DNA of 64,000 nucleotides from Aphrocallistes beatrix (lineage: Eukaryota > Porifera > Hexactinellida > Sceptrulophora > Aphrocallistidae). How positions within the stretch are numbered: the stretch's first letter is position 1; the number at the start of each line of letters is the position of its first letter. Positions 43,101 through 60,019 of the stretch are shown piece after piece. The stretch lies in assembly GCA_963281255.1 (NCBI GenBank), contig OY725502.1, forward strand, positions 434,001 to 498,000, given 5' to 3'. The notes under the pieces are model-generated. The model saw nothing but the letters and a program-made list of their open reading frames with translations. It searched no databases and was not told where the DNA came from. The position numbers were made by a program, and so were the translations under genes.

Positions 43101-46100
43101 TGAATGGGGTTGGTTGCTGTATCTCTACTCCAGAGGATAGATATGTATTTGCTTTGGGGATGAGTTGTTGTGTGATTCCTTTGACCATCTGATTTAGTTC
43201 GCTACTGGAAAAGTTTCTAAATGGAGAGTTTTCGACAGAAACTGATCTAACCCAAGGATTGATCAGTCGAGCAATGGCAGTGAGCTGATTTTCATTCTGT
43301 TCGATTCGTAAATTCCCCCGAACTATCCCGCTGACTGAAATCTTTAAGAGGTTAGTCCTTTCGGAAGTATTCTTGTTCACAAGATCAACTTCCAAAACAG
43401 CTGTTCCATTCATTAACACCTTTCCATACCATAGTCTAATGTTAGGAGCTTGAAGTGCGGATACTTTTACCTTCACGACGCAATCGCTTGGGTTTACACA
43501 CAAACCCGCATTATTCAATTCGAAATCTTCAACGCGTAGTATGTCCTGGGTAGAATCGTCGAATGCACTTAAGTCGAATTCCTGAGTGAACAAGTTGGCG
43601 CGATGGTATGCTAACAATGCAGCATTCAGTGTGTGTGTTTGGAATGTGAATATCAGCATGCGATGAGAACGCCTCGAGCCTCTTCCTACCCGATGCCGAT
43701 CCCGATTCCAAGGGACAACATATTTTTGGTTTGCGAGATCATCTCGTTCATCGCTAGAAACGAGCGGGGATGTCAGTCCCACTGAAGTCATTTGGATGAA
43801 TCCTCGACCGAATTTGGGATTTCTTACAAGGCTAAAGTTTAATGTGAGCATTTCCCCGATTGAGATACTTGCGGGATAGTTGGATTCTAGATCAGTTTCT
43901 AGTTTGTTCATGACGCCTCGAACCAAATCGCAGATGGAATCTCTTACAGAAACTATTCCCATTCTAATTTGTTCCCGGACGGATCTTCGCCCAAAACCCC
44001 AGCTACGAACACTGCAAGCACTGATGTTAAAATCTGGTTTGCCTTCATTCAAAGTGGCGGTTGGAATTCCTCCTCGTAAAGACACGGCGATCTCACGTCT
44101 GAATGAGTGCCTGTGTCTATTTCGTCTGTCAGATCTTGGCATGGACAATAGAATTCGAATTCCTGATGGTGTGAACTGAATCCAGGAACGATCAATGGAC
44201 AATGAACCTCGGCTGTTAATAATCTGGATCTGGGAAATTATCCCAGTAAGGTTGCTTACTAATGATGTTTCTATTTTATCATTCAAATAACGTGCAGTCC
44301 CCTGAGTTACTATCAAATCAACTCCAGCATTCCTGGCCTCTACATGGGAATATGCCCCGAGACACAAGGCTACCAAACTCAGTGCCAAAATGGTTGAAAA
44401 TATGTTGAAACGCATCCTATGATTGTTGGTGGTGCTAGAAAGAACTTTTCTGAGACTTAGTTAATATGGTTGTGAGTAATATTTGTTTTCAATCTCTGTG
44501 TTGGTTATTTATATATCACTGCTCTGGATTCCAATATATATCCCAGTGATTCATATTTACAAATTATACACTGGAAGCAATTAATAATCTCCTCAGCTCC
44601 TATTTGAACTATTGAGATGCATGTGATGCTTAGGAGATACTGTTACCATTAGAGATAACGAGTACTCTGTACATATGACTCAGATAATACAAATGTGTAT
44701 CATATAACTAAAAGTGAGTCATATTATACTCATTATAGGATATTGCATCGATGTAACTTATCTTGTGTTGGTTATACGTATTTACATCCATTTTATATTG
44801 GTTTAAAGAACTGATCATCTCTGTACACAATGGAAACTTGAGGCAAATCTTGGATCTAATAAAGATTTCATTGTCAGAGTACATGTATCCTCATTATTTG
44901 TCATTAGTGCAGCTCATATAAGAAACTGTTCTTATTGCATGGACAGTGTGCTTCGCCGTCTGTACGTCCGTCCACATATATCGCATGCTGTGTACTTCTC
45001 CCGATTATTTTCTCTAGAAATTTCAAGTATTCGTACACCCAATATTTCCATTAAAATACTTATATTTTTGATCTATTTATGAAGTCAATAACATTTAGTC
45101 GATTTCTAATGAAAATATTCTAATAAGTCAAGTTCACAAAGCCAATTCCGATTTTCGAGGTAATTTCGTTCGCTTGGAATTGGTTTTGTGAACGGTTTTA
45201 CATATTTTTATTATCAGAGTAATCAAATTCAAATCGTTTCGTGTCCTAAATCAATTTTCCTCAAGTGTAATGGGGAATTTTTTAGAGGATAGATCTTAAA
45301 AAACCTCGTGAATTTTAGATATTTATTCTTTTTCTCCAACTGACTTCATAAGTTCATATAATACGAGTACAGAATCTAGAATTTTGAATGTTTAGTAGAG
45401 GTAATATGTTAGCAGTGATGATGTGAGAATTTCGGCTTATTCCGATTTGGGATTTAGAGTTATAATCTATACAAGCGCGCTTCGCTTGCTTGCGCTGCGT
45501 CGCGGCTTAACTGTAATGTTAAATCCCTGGATTCTGATTGACTAATACATTTTGACACCTTTTGTGAAAAGGTGTGAATATTTTGTAGAATTTGCATCCA
45601 GGTTCAAATCTCCACCATATAAGGAATATATGTTCCAAATTTGGTCCAATTTGGTCCAATAGAAATATTTTGTTCTCAGGTGAATCCTCAATTTAATTTA
45701 TTTTGTGAAAATATTCAATGTTGAATTCTTTAGAAGTCTAAGTATGGGAATAATCGTATCCATGATACGTAACATTTTCCTAGACTTACGTATGGGATAC
45801 TGCATACTCGATGTGTCATATTTAAGACATGATTTCGTCACACGATGAGATTAATCATATCCTTTTTACAATTAATAATATGATTAATTTCATTAGATTT
45901 TGAACGTTTCAAAAGTTAAGTATAATTCTCATTGGTCATATTTTAAGATCACAGTTACTAATGTTATTTGTATCTAATGATATGATTAATGCTATTCCAT
46001 TTGCAAATTAAGATATGATTCTATTAAAATTTATTTTTATGGAACTATCCAAGTTGTATCTATTTTTCTGAGTCAGTATCTGCGGAATCTTAAACTTCTA

Positions 46101-49100
46101 AGTCAGTACGGATAACTTTTAATATCTATGCGAGGATGTACACTGATAAAGAAATCTGAAATATATAAATAAGACTCATTTCAGAACAAAATCAACTCAA
46201 ACAATCATATTCCATTCAAATCATATACAAATCCTCAAAAGTCACTAAATATAGAAACCGAAAAGTTACAAGCACAGAATGCGCAATATTTCGATTTTTC
46301 TTTTCTCCGCCGTATTGTTGTGTCTCGGGGCCTATTCCCTTGTCGGAGCAAGGGAATCAGGAGTTGAGCTAATCGTGACTCAGAGAACCGCCGAATATGT
46401 GAAGGTTCCGCCTCTGTGTCTCTGAATAGAGGCCATCTGTCTACGATTTTGTCTGTGACTGCGAACGGAGGTCGACCAGATTTTCACGTTCGTTATTGTA
46501 GTGTAGACGCAAGAATTAGGCTCAGATTTAGAGGCTCAATAATATCCTGGATTCTGAACATATTTAGAAGACCGATTGAGAGGAAGGTAGAATCCTATCT
46601 GAGGGCTAACACCTGTAAACATCTTACGAACGCTCTGAATCAACAGGAGAGACAGCTAGTCTCTAGCTACCCCACCAGCTTGTCTGTCGGGAAAATACTC
46701 AAATTTGACATTAGTCTTCCACGTGATCCAAAATTCGGCAGTAACTTTCTTCAAATTCCTTTCGTTGGGTTCACATCTTCTTTCCTTTCTTCCAGCGATT
46801 TGAACTACCTAGCTAGGAAGTACCCTTCTTCGCGCTCGCTTACTTCCGGCGTTAGAACCAATCGCATGTTATTCTTCAGAATTAAACCGTATTCACTGAA
46901 CGCTGCATTGTTAGCATACCATCGTGCCGGCGTATTCTCTCACGAATATGATGTAACTGACTTCAGCCAGTACGTACAGAGCCTCATTGGAGGCAACAAC
47001 TTTAGAGGAGCTGATACACTGTGTAGTAACCCAGCTGACTGTGCCCTCAAGGTGAAGATATCTACTCCATCCGCTCCTACTGTCAAGCTAGGCCACGGAT
47101 ATATCCGTATGACCGGAAAGGCTGTGTTGGAAGTGGAGCTTGTGAATAGCAAGCGATCTCTGCGACAGAATCTCTTGAAGATCTCCATCGACGGCGAAAT
47201 CTGCGGGAAAATACGAATCCAACAATCTGGAACTCGACTCTCTGCTTTCATTAAAGTGACTTGTGCTAGGTCTCAGTCGATTTCTGTGCAGAGTTCTTTA
47301 TTTGGACACTTCTCCAGTTCTCAACTGAATCAGCTGTTCAACAGTTTCATACAACAGCTCATCCCCGAGGCAAATAGACACCTATCCTCTGGAATGCCGC
47401 TACAGCAACCTGGAGCCTTCACCATTAAGCATCCTCTCGTATCTGTCCGTCCACAGTACTTGGAAGTTGGAGCCAATTTCGCATATAACCGTTGGGGATA
47501 ATCGGTTGAAAAGTGTTTTTTATAAAATATATAAATGCTACCTACAAAAAGTTTCTCTAAATTCTATAATTTGCTCATTTCTACTTTTTTTTGCCATATG
47601 CTTTATGTTTGTTTTTTGTTTGTTTGTTTGTTGCTTAATTACTCATTGTGTTCATTATAATTGTTGGTATCATTAAACATGTGTAAACTCAAAAAGTAAG
47701 GGATTCAGGAGATTTTGATCTAATTGTTGAGAAATAATTAATATTGAATCAAACTAGACTCCTACTCTCATCACAATATCCTCGTCACTATTGACCTAGT
47801 TCCTAGAATAGCAACTTCCTTAACCATAGCATTCCCTAATTTCCAGCTTAACTAATTTCCTTAACTAATTTCCAGAATTTACAAAATATTATTCAAAAAA
47901 TTAAATTCTCTCCAATTTAAGCCATTTACGTGCTTGAACTACTCTTGTTATATTTTATGGATCTTACTATGATTGTTTGAAATTGTTAATCGATTTTCAG
48001 AATCTGATTTGCCAATATTCACTGCAACGTACGACTCACCTTTTCCATTTTTCAATTGAATAAAGATAAACTGTTTCTATTTTAATTCAGAGATTCCTTG
48101 TTTAGTTTGAAATTAATTTTGCAAGTATAGGTAGCAGTACGGACTTTTGAGTCAGAAAAGGTCTCACTTGATCAGTTCACGAAGTCCATGCTCAGACTGC
48201 GAGGCATATACCACAATAACATTCAGTTGGTGATAGGAATGTGTTGTCAGGAGTCCAGCTTGTTCCTAGTCACAGAGCACTTCAGTAGGGGCAGCTTGAA
48301 GGAGTACCTGGTGAAGGAGGGTAGCTACCTCAAAGAGCCAGAGCTCATCCAACTATCAGCACAGGTCAGGTACTAATGGAGTGTCTCAATGGGTAGTATC
48401 GGAGGTACCTTGATGCATGGTATCCACTGTCTCATTCTAGCATTTGTCAGCATGGTGTAGATATGCATCTACTCGAGATATTACGTATGTCTACACGAAC
48501 TAATACCATCTGATCCAGGCGTACTGGGCGCGCCTAGAGGCGCGTATTTGATCCCATGGATCATAATTAGGCGTATGATTTAGGCGCGCGGCATACGCCT
48601 ACTTAGGCGCGTGGCATAAAACATATATAAAAATGCAGAGTCTAGGCGCGTAGAAAAATGGTGGCGCCCATTTAGGCGTATGACTTCGGAAAGCTGGATG
48701 AAACCCTGATCTGAAGCCATTATCTTACAAATCTGAGACTGAGTAATCTACGTGAGTAGATTTGCAGGAATGCCAATCAACTCGTACCACACGCCAACTT
48801 ACACCAAGTCGACAGAAAATCCTGCTTTTCAATGTGTTCTTACAGATATCTCATCCAAAATGCTTAGAAATCGTGCACTTCATTTTGGTAGTTGGTACGA
48901 GTTGACTGTTTCCCATTTGCAGAATGCAACGTAATTGATCATCCTGATGAAGATTAGCTTCGCCAAATCCTGCTATCTAATACGATCTTTTACATGACCA
49001 TATCCGTACCCTGAGGTTGAATGTATGTCCATACTATATTATATTACTGTAATGCGAACAACTTGATAGCTCTTTTCATAAAAAGCACTCGACTAATTGT

Positions 49101-50577
49101 TATAGCAGAATGAGTACGAATTTTCATTGTGCTTACTGCCATTGTAGATCTCCAGTGGGATGTATTACCTGGAGCAGATAGACTGTGTGCACGGACTTCT
49201 GGCTGCGCATAACGTGATGATCGGCAGAGACGATATGCCGAAGATATGCGACACAGGCTCTAGAGAGTTCGTGGCGAGGAAAGAGAGATTTGTGAGATGG
49301 ACGGCGTTGGAAGTTTTCGAGGATTACAAAAAGTAATTGTTTTATTTTCAGGGTTTCTCGCCGTTCTCAGTTTTGACTGTTTCACGAAATTATTAGTACA
49401 AATTAGTCGCTACTCATAAAAGTTTAATAAAAGTCTCACTACATTACATTTCCTAGACACTAGATCCACCACAACATTCGAAATTACCCATTGGAATTTC
49501 GTAGAATTGGCCATATAGGAAATTTTTTGTTTGTTTTAATAATATGCATCATTAATAGATACACATCAATATTACGTATAATCTACTGTAGATACACAAG
49601 AGTGAGTGTGCCATCTTAAATCTAGGAATCGAACTCCGTTGATAATTCTATCACCGTCGCGGCTATCAGCATTTAAGTATTTATACATTCTAGTTTGTGC
49701 ATAAAATCAGATGTTTGGAGCTTCGGAATGTTGTTGATTGAGATCATAACGCTTGGAGGAGATCCTTTCCCAAACTTACAAGACTCGGAGGTTAGTCTTC
49801 TTTAGTTCAGAACAGAATAGTCCGTCTTATTGGTGTACAAAGATTCCAGATTATTCAGGATAGACTGTGCAATGTGGATACAGACCTACCAACTTCTAGG
49901 AATGTTTTTCAGTGTTGCCAGATGTTTGTTTAGCATGTTCGTGTCACTACCTTCAAATGTTCATGCCAAGTTCATGGTTCATGCCACAACTCAAAAGTTC
50001 ACGAAAATTCATGAAAATCAAATCTAAGAACTCTATTCATGATTTGGTAACATTAACATTGTTTTGCTCATCAAACTTAGTTCTTATTGAGAGCGGAAAT
50101 TATGTCAAAACTCCATTTGCACGCAGCAGGGGAATATTCGCAATCAGATAGTCCTATCAGGCTTATTTAAGCGGATCAGATACTTTGTGGCAGTAATAAC
50201 ATGCGCCGATATGATTTTAGATTCCCAATGCTTATACAATTTGTATAAACTTTTTATGGGAGTTTTACATGACTTTTCTTAACGATATCAGAAATTATGT
50301 TAAACAAACATATATTTAACCTAATATCAATCTTTATACGAAATGTGAGCGTCCACTTCTCTTCTTCAAGGTGGAGACGCAGGTTCTAGAAGGCTATCAA
50401 ATGGCTAGACCAGCTGATTGTCACGAGTATCTATACGAATTAATGAAAGAGTGTTGGAACCCGAATCCAGGGGAAAGGCCTACATTTGATAGTCTCACTT
50501 ACCGACTGGAGGACTTCTACATCTCAGCTGAACATGAGAGCAGCCCCAGACAGTCTGTGTATAGATATGTTAAATGA
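40177..50577 (+). CDS. Src-family pseudokinase with defective SH2, host of nested BPI genes
   Basis: Six exons (40177-40529, 42068-42473, 48131-48364, 49148-49332, 49694-49790, 50371-50577) join in phase to 493 residues with Src-family order. MGCTSSSS offers N-myristoylation and palmitoylation at the membrane. An SH3-like region (~55-112) is degenerate. SH2 (~118-215) begins [15 protein letters not shown], but the phosphotyrosine-binding arginine of FLVR is His146 (FLIH). In the kinase-like domain (~230-480) VAVK reads VAVR (Arg257), HRD reads HGL (346-348), and the glycine loop and APE are lost; DFG reads DTG (366-368) and Asn353 remains. It is therefore very probably inactive, perhaps a membrane scaffold. 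A full frame and intact splice sites argue against a pseudogene. The 5.7-kb intron 2 contains two BPI/LBP genes; intron 1 contains a minisatellite. Confidence 0.87.
40533..41132. repeat. 21-bp minisatellite, about 28 units, in intron 1 of the Src-like pseudokinase
   Basis: The unit ACTTACACTTAACTACTACG+T repeats almost without error; the main variant is ACAACTACG for ACTACTACG. It begins within ~10 bases of the exon 1 splice donor. A 21-bp period keeps a frame open (LTTTYLH repeats), but this is an artefact of the repeat and not coding. On the minus strand every unit reads GTAAGT, a consensus 5' splice site. Confidence 0.93.
41271..41440. mobile_element. Tc1/mariner-type MITE (CAGTCAGGGT...)
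   Basis: CAGTCAGGGTTGCTTTATTA and AGAAGCGACCCTGACTG are inverted ends; TA follows the right end. A solo end of the same family is at 25061. In intron 1 of the Src-like pseudokinase. Confidence 0.75.
42985..44415 (-). CDS. BPI/LBP/PLUNC-family secreted lipid-binding protein
   Basis: An intronless minus-strand frame of 476 residues. A signal peptide lies at ~1-27 ([20 protein letters not shown]). The mature protein has the BPI pattern: an early [19 protein letters not shown] helix, a cysteine pair near 134 and 165 (ISACSV... DSICDLV) as in the conserved BPI disulfide, and a second barrel ending in the [20 protein letters not shown] type of strand. The length fits two BPI barrels. Family members bind lipopolysaccharide or other lipids outside the cell and act in defence or lipid transfer. 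A TATA-like ATATATAAATA lies ~95 bp upstream of the ATG on its strand. It sits in an intron of the Src-like gene on the opposite strand, head to head with a broken paralogue at 46279. Confidence 0.85.
   Translation of the reverse strand: MRFNIFSTILALSLVALCLGAYSHVEARNAGVDLIVTQGTARYLNDKIETSLVSNLTGIISQIQIINSRGSLSIDRSWIQFTPSGIRILLSMPRSDRRNRHRHSFRREIAVSLRGGIPTATLNEGKPDFNISACSVRSWGFGRRSVREQIRMGIVSVRDSICDLVRGVMNKLETDLESNYPASISIGEMLTLNFSLVRNPKFGRGFIQMTSVGLTSPLVSSDERDDLANQKYVVPWNRDRHRVGRGSRRSHRMLIFTFQTHTLNAALLAYHRANLFTQEFDLSAFDDSTQDILRVEDFELNNAGLCVNPSDCVVKVKVSALQAPNIRLWYGKVLMNGTAVLEVDLVNKNTSERTNLLKISVSGIVRGNLRIEQNENQLTAIARLINPWVRSVSVENSPFRNFSSSELNQMVKGITQQLIPKANTYLSSGVEIQQPTPFTIKSPLVYVYPRHLEVRANFAFNPRSEEVPEVEISPVN
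44416..46278. other. Interval between the two divergent BPI genes
   Basis: Both sides carry ATATATAAATAA about 95-115 bp before the respective start codon (44506-44520 complement; 46160-46172). About 45470-45515 is a copy of the GCGCTTCGCTTGCTTGCGCT repeat. No other exon seen. Confidence 0.45.
46279..47501 (+). pseudogene. BPI/LBP-family paralogue, frameshifted and internally deleted
   Basis: The sequence starts with a good signal peptide ([20 protein letters not shown]) and [13 protein letters not shown], parallel to the intact gene at 42985-44415, but meets a stop at 46423-46425. From about 46416 another frame, open to 47501, matches the rest of the family (residues ~115 to the end: [20 protein letters not shown]-like [12 protein letters not shown]). 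About 65-70 codons present in the paralogue are missing at the join and the frame changes, with no convincing splice pair to rescue it. The remainder has few further lesions, so decay is probably recent. A short secreted or leaderless product from an inner start cannot be excluded. Confidence 0.78.
48505..48690. repeat. TAGGCGCG / TAGGCGTATGA-rich repeat block
   Basis: In intron 3 of the Src-like pseudokinase, GGCGCG or GGCGTAT occurs about ten times in ~180 bp (GGCGCGCCTAGAGGCGCGTA, TTAGGCGTATGATTTAGGCG). It stands out as GC-rich against AT-rich surroundings and resembles a diverged non-autonomous element; ends unclear. Confidence 0.5.
48773..48914. mobile_element. MITE 'AGTCAACTCGTACCA' with ~12-bp target duplication, copy 2
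   Basis: Ends CCAATCAACTCGTACCA and TGGTACGAGTTGACTGTTTC. Flanks ATTTGCAGGAATG (48760-48772) and ATTTGCAGAATG (48915-48926) differ by one base. Same element as 35575-35717. In intron 3 of the Src-like pseudokinase. Confidence 0.82.
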
Positions 50578-52278
50578 TGGAAGGAATTAAGTAAGGAGAG
50601 TATGTATATATGGTATGAGTATGGTATGAAGATGTACGTATGTGATTTTTAATTCCTGTGAATTACTAAACCTGATTGGTCGGATATACAGAATACTTAT
50701 ATGACGCTAGCTTAAAAACTCCTGGGATCCGTTTTTTACTCTATTTCCGCACCTAAAAACCGCGACAGCCCTGCTAGTAAATGCCCCCTTCGACAACCTG
50801 AGAGCCATACCTCCTACCCAAAATGCTGCTAGACCGGTCCGAAATGGGCCGCATTCTCCACTGAAAACGCTGCGTTATTATCGCTAGAGTCAGCGACATT
50901 GTCGCTCAGCACCATTTAAGTATTCTGTCGAATATAACTGTAGACAAATCTTTTAAGATTAACTCAACCCCAAGTTTTGAATATGGTAGTTACCAAGAGA
51001 CATCTGGGATGTAGGTACACTGGTATAGTGGTATAGTCATGGTGGCTATAGCTAACACCTTGCGCCACCATTGGATACAGTCCATTCTCAATTATCCGAA
51101 ATATCCAAGCACTTCCATCTTTGCTAAGAATGGATTTGATTATGAAATATGAATAGTGATGTAAGCTAACATGATATTGTATGCGTAGATGGTTTCAAGT
51201 TTAGGAGGGAAACCTTTAGTTTGTGGTCACACTTTTTTTTTGTTTGTTATCTTCAATCTTATAAATTTAAACAACTTGGTGTTTAGTGCGGAGAAATTCT
51301 ATATTTCGTAATGATAATTTATGAATTCAGTCATATGTAAACACATCTCGATTCATTACAATATCCTTTCTTCTAGAAGTATGATTTCATTTTAATAATC
51401 GATTACATAATTTTTTATAAATTTATTGCTGCATTACTCACAGAGGTTTGTTTATGAATCATTTACCTGATCGGAATCTTATGCAACATTATGGAGACAT
51501 TATGCAATCTACTTTTAACAATAATACTACAGAGAATTCATATTTAATCAAGTACGTACTTGTATATTTATTTATTAGAAAGTTTCTTGTCTCTACAATT
51601 TCTGTCCCATTTTGTGCATCGTTCCAAATACTGAATATGTCTCCTTACCTCCACTCTATTTATAACCCGCAATACCCATACTTGTTCTAAAAATAGCCTG
51701 TCTACATGATCCCAAAATATCCTTTCTAAAATTACATTTAAAATAGCTTCCCACTCCATGTGGACATATCCTACCTTATCATCATCGTGTCGAATGCCAT
51801 GGTTAGGAAGGAATGCTATGCATCTCACGTTACAACTATTGTAATTCATATATTAATCGAATAGAATGTGAGAGAATGGATTCTGTAGGCCTAATAGTGG
51901 AGATGCCTCCTACTTGAATGCATTAATTAAGATATTCAGTGAATATAACTATTTTGAATTGAACTAAGCCTCGATTGCTTCTCCTCAATTTTAATATGTT
52001 GAAATCCTACATTTATTCTCACAACCCTTCGCAAACTAATAAGTTTTCTCTATTATACATTATGTAGATCTAAAGGGACTTAAGTTATTATACTTATAGC
52101 TTTCTAAAGAAGTGCTCATTTCTAAAATTAGTATCATATCATGTATAGAAATTTCCTTTAAACTTATATTTGGTCCTTCCTTTGTTAAATCCCAATAGTC
52201 CTTTACTGGATGATGTATTCAAGTTATTGCAGCTAGCTTTTGCAATATAGAATTAGGGTTAAATAATATTTTAAACAA
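50578..52278. other. Intergenic between Src-family genes
   Basis: AT-rich; no exon or clear repeat is supported. Confidence 0.4.
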
Positions 52279-56934
<4,656 letters not shown>

Positions 56935-57351
56935 GAGGGTCCGCTTTTAGTTAGATAGGCTAACTTCTATTTTGAACTCTTATGTGCTATTTTAACTACT
57001 GTCCTTTCAAGATACAAGAGAAGCTCATACACTGTAGAGTAGCTGTAACTATTTTGATACCTTGTACTTATATTATTGACACTGTAGAATACACCTCTAT
57101 GCATACGTTGTGCATTTTCTGAATAATATTATGCATTTTAATGTTGTAAAAAGAAATAATTAAACTTACCTGTATCGTGTTTTGACAAAGTTTCATATTT
57201 AGAAAATCTATTTTAGGCTACATCAAATAAATTGTTTGTCATATATCTTTTCTAGAAATAAGGGACGGAATGTAGCATTCAAATTTTGTATATTATTTAT
57301 TGAACTAATACATTGTGGTACTAGCAGGAGAATAATTATACTTGAGTTGAT

Positions 57352-59514
<2,163 letters not shown>

Positions 59515-60019
59515 GAGGTCCGCTTTTAGTTAGATAGGCTAACTTCTATTTTGAACTCTTATGTGCTATTTTAACTACTGTCCTTTCAAGATACAAGAGA
59601 GCTCATACACTGTAGAGTAGCTGTAACTATTTTGATACTATTGACATTGTAGATTCTGTGTAGAATATATTTTCTGATTTTTCAGTTTAATGTATATTAT
59701 GCTTAAATGTATCGTGTTTTGAAAAATATATTCATGACGATTCAAATCTAGGAAAGTACTAGTAGTTCATTCTCCGATAAAATTAAGTCAGAACATTGAG
59801 CTTTGCTAAGATAGGGGATTTGCTGAAGTAATATTTCAGTTGAGCAATCAAAGTGTCCCGACGAACTTTAGGTCAAATAATTTTAGCATCATATCGTATC
59901 AGCATAGGTCAAATAAACTATTACATAATATCCGCTGTAAAAGTGTAAGCATCAACTCTCCTATATAATTACTGATATTCATATTTGAATATGAACTTCA
60001 GAGTTGCTAACCTGTTAAT
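59515..60019. other. 3' flank and intergenic, duplicated from the upstream kinase gene
   Basis: The first ~120 bp after the stop repeat those after 56934 (TCCGCTTTTAGTTAGATAGG, GCTAACTTCTATTTTGAACT). No exon seen. Confidence 0.55.
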
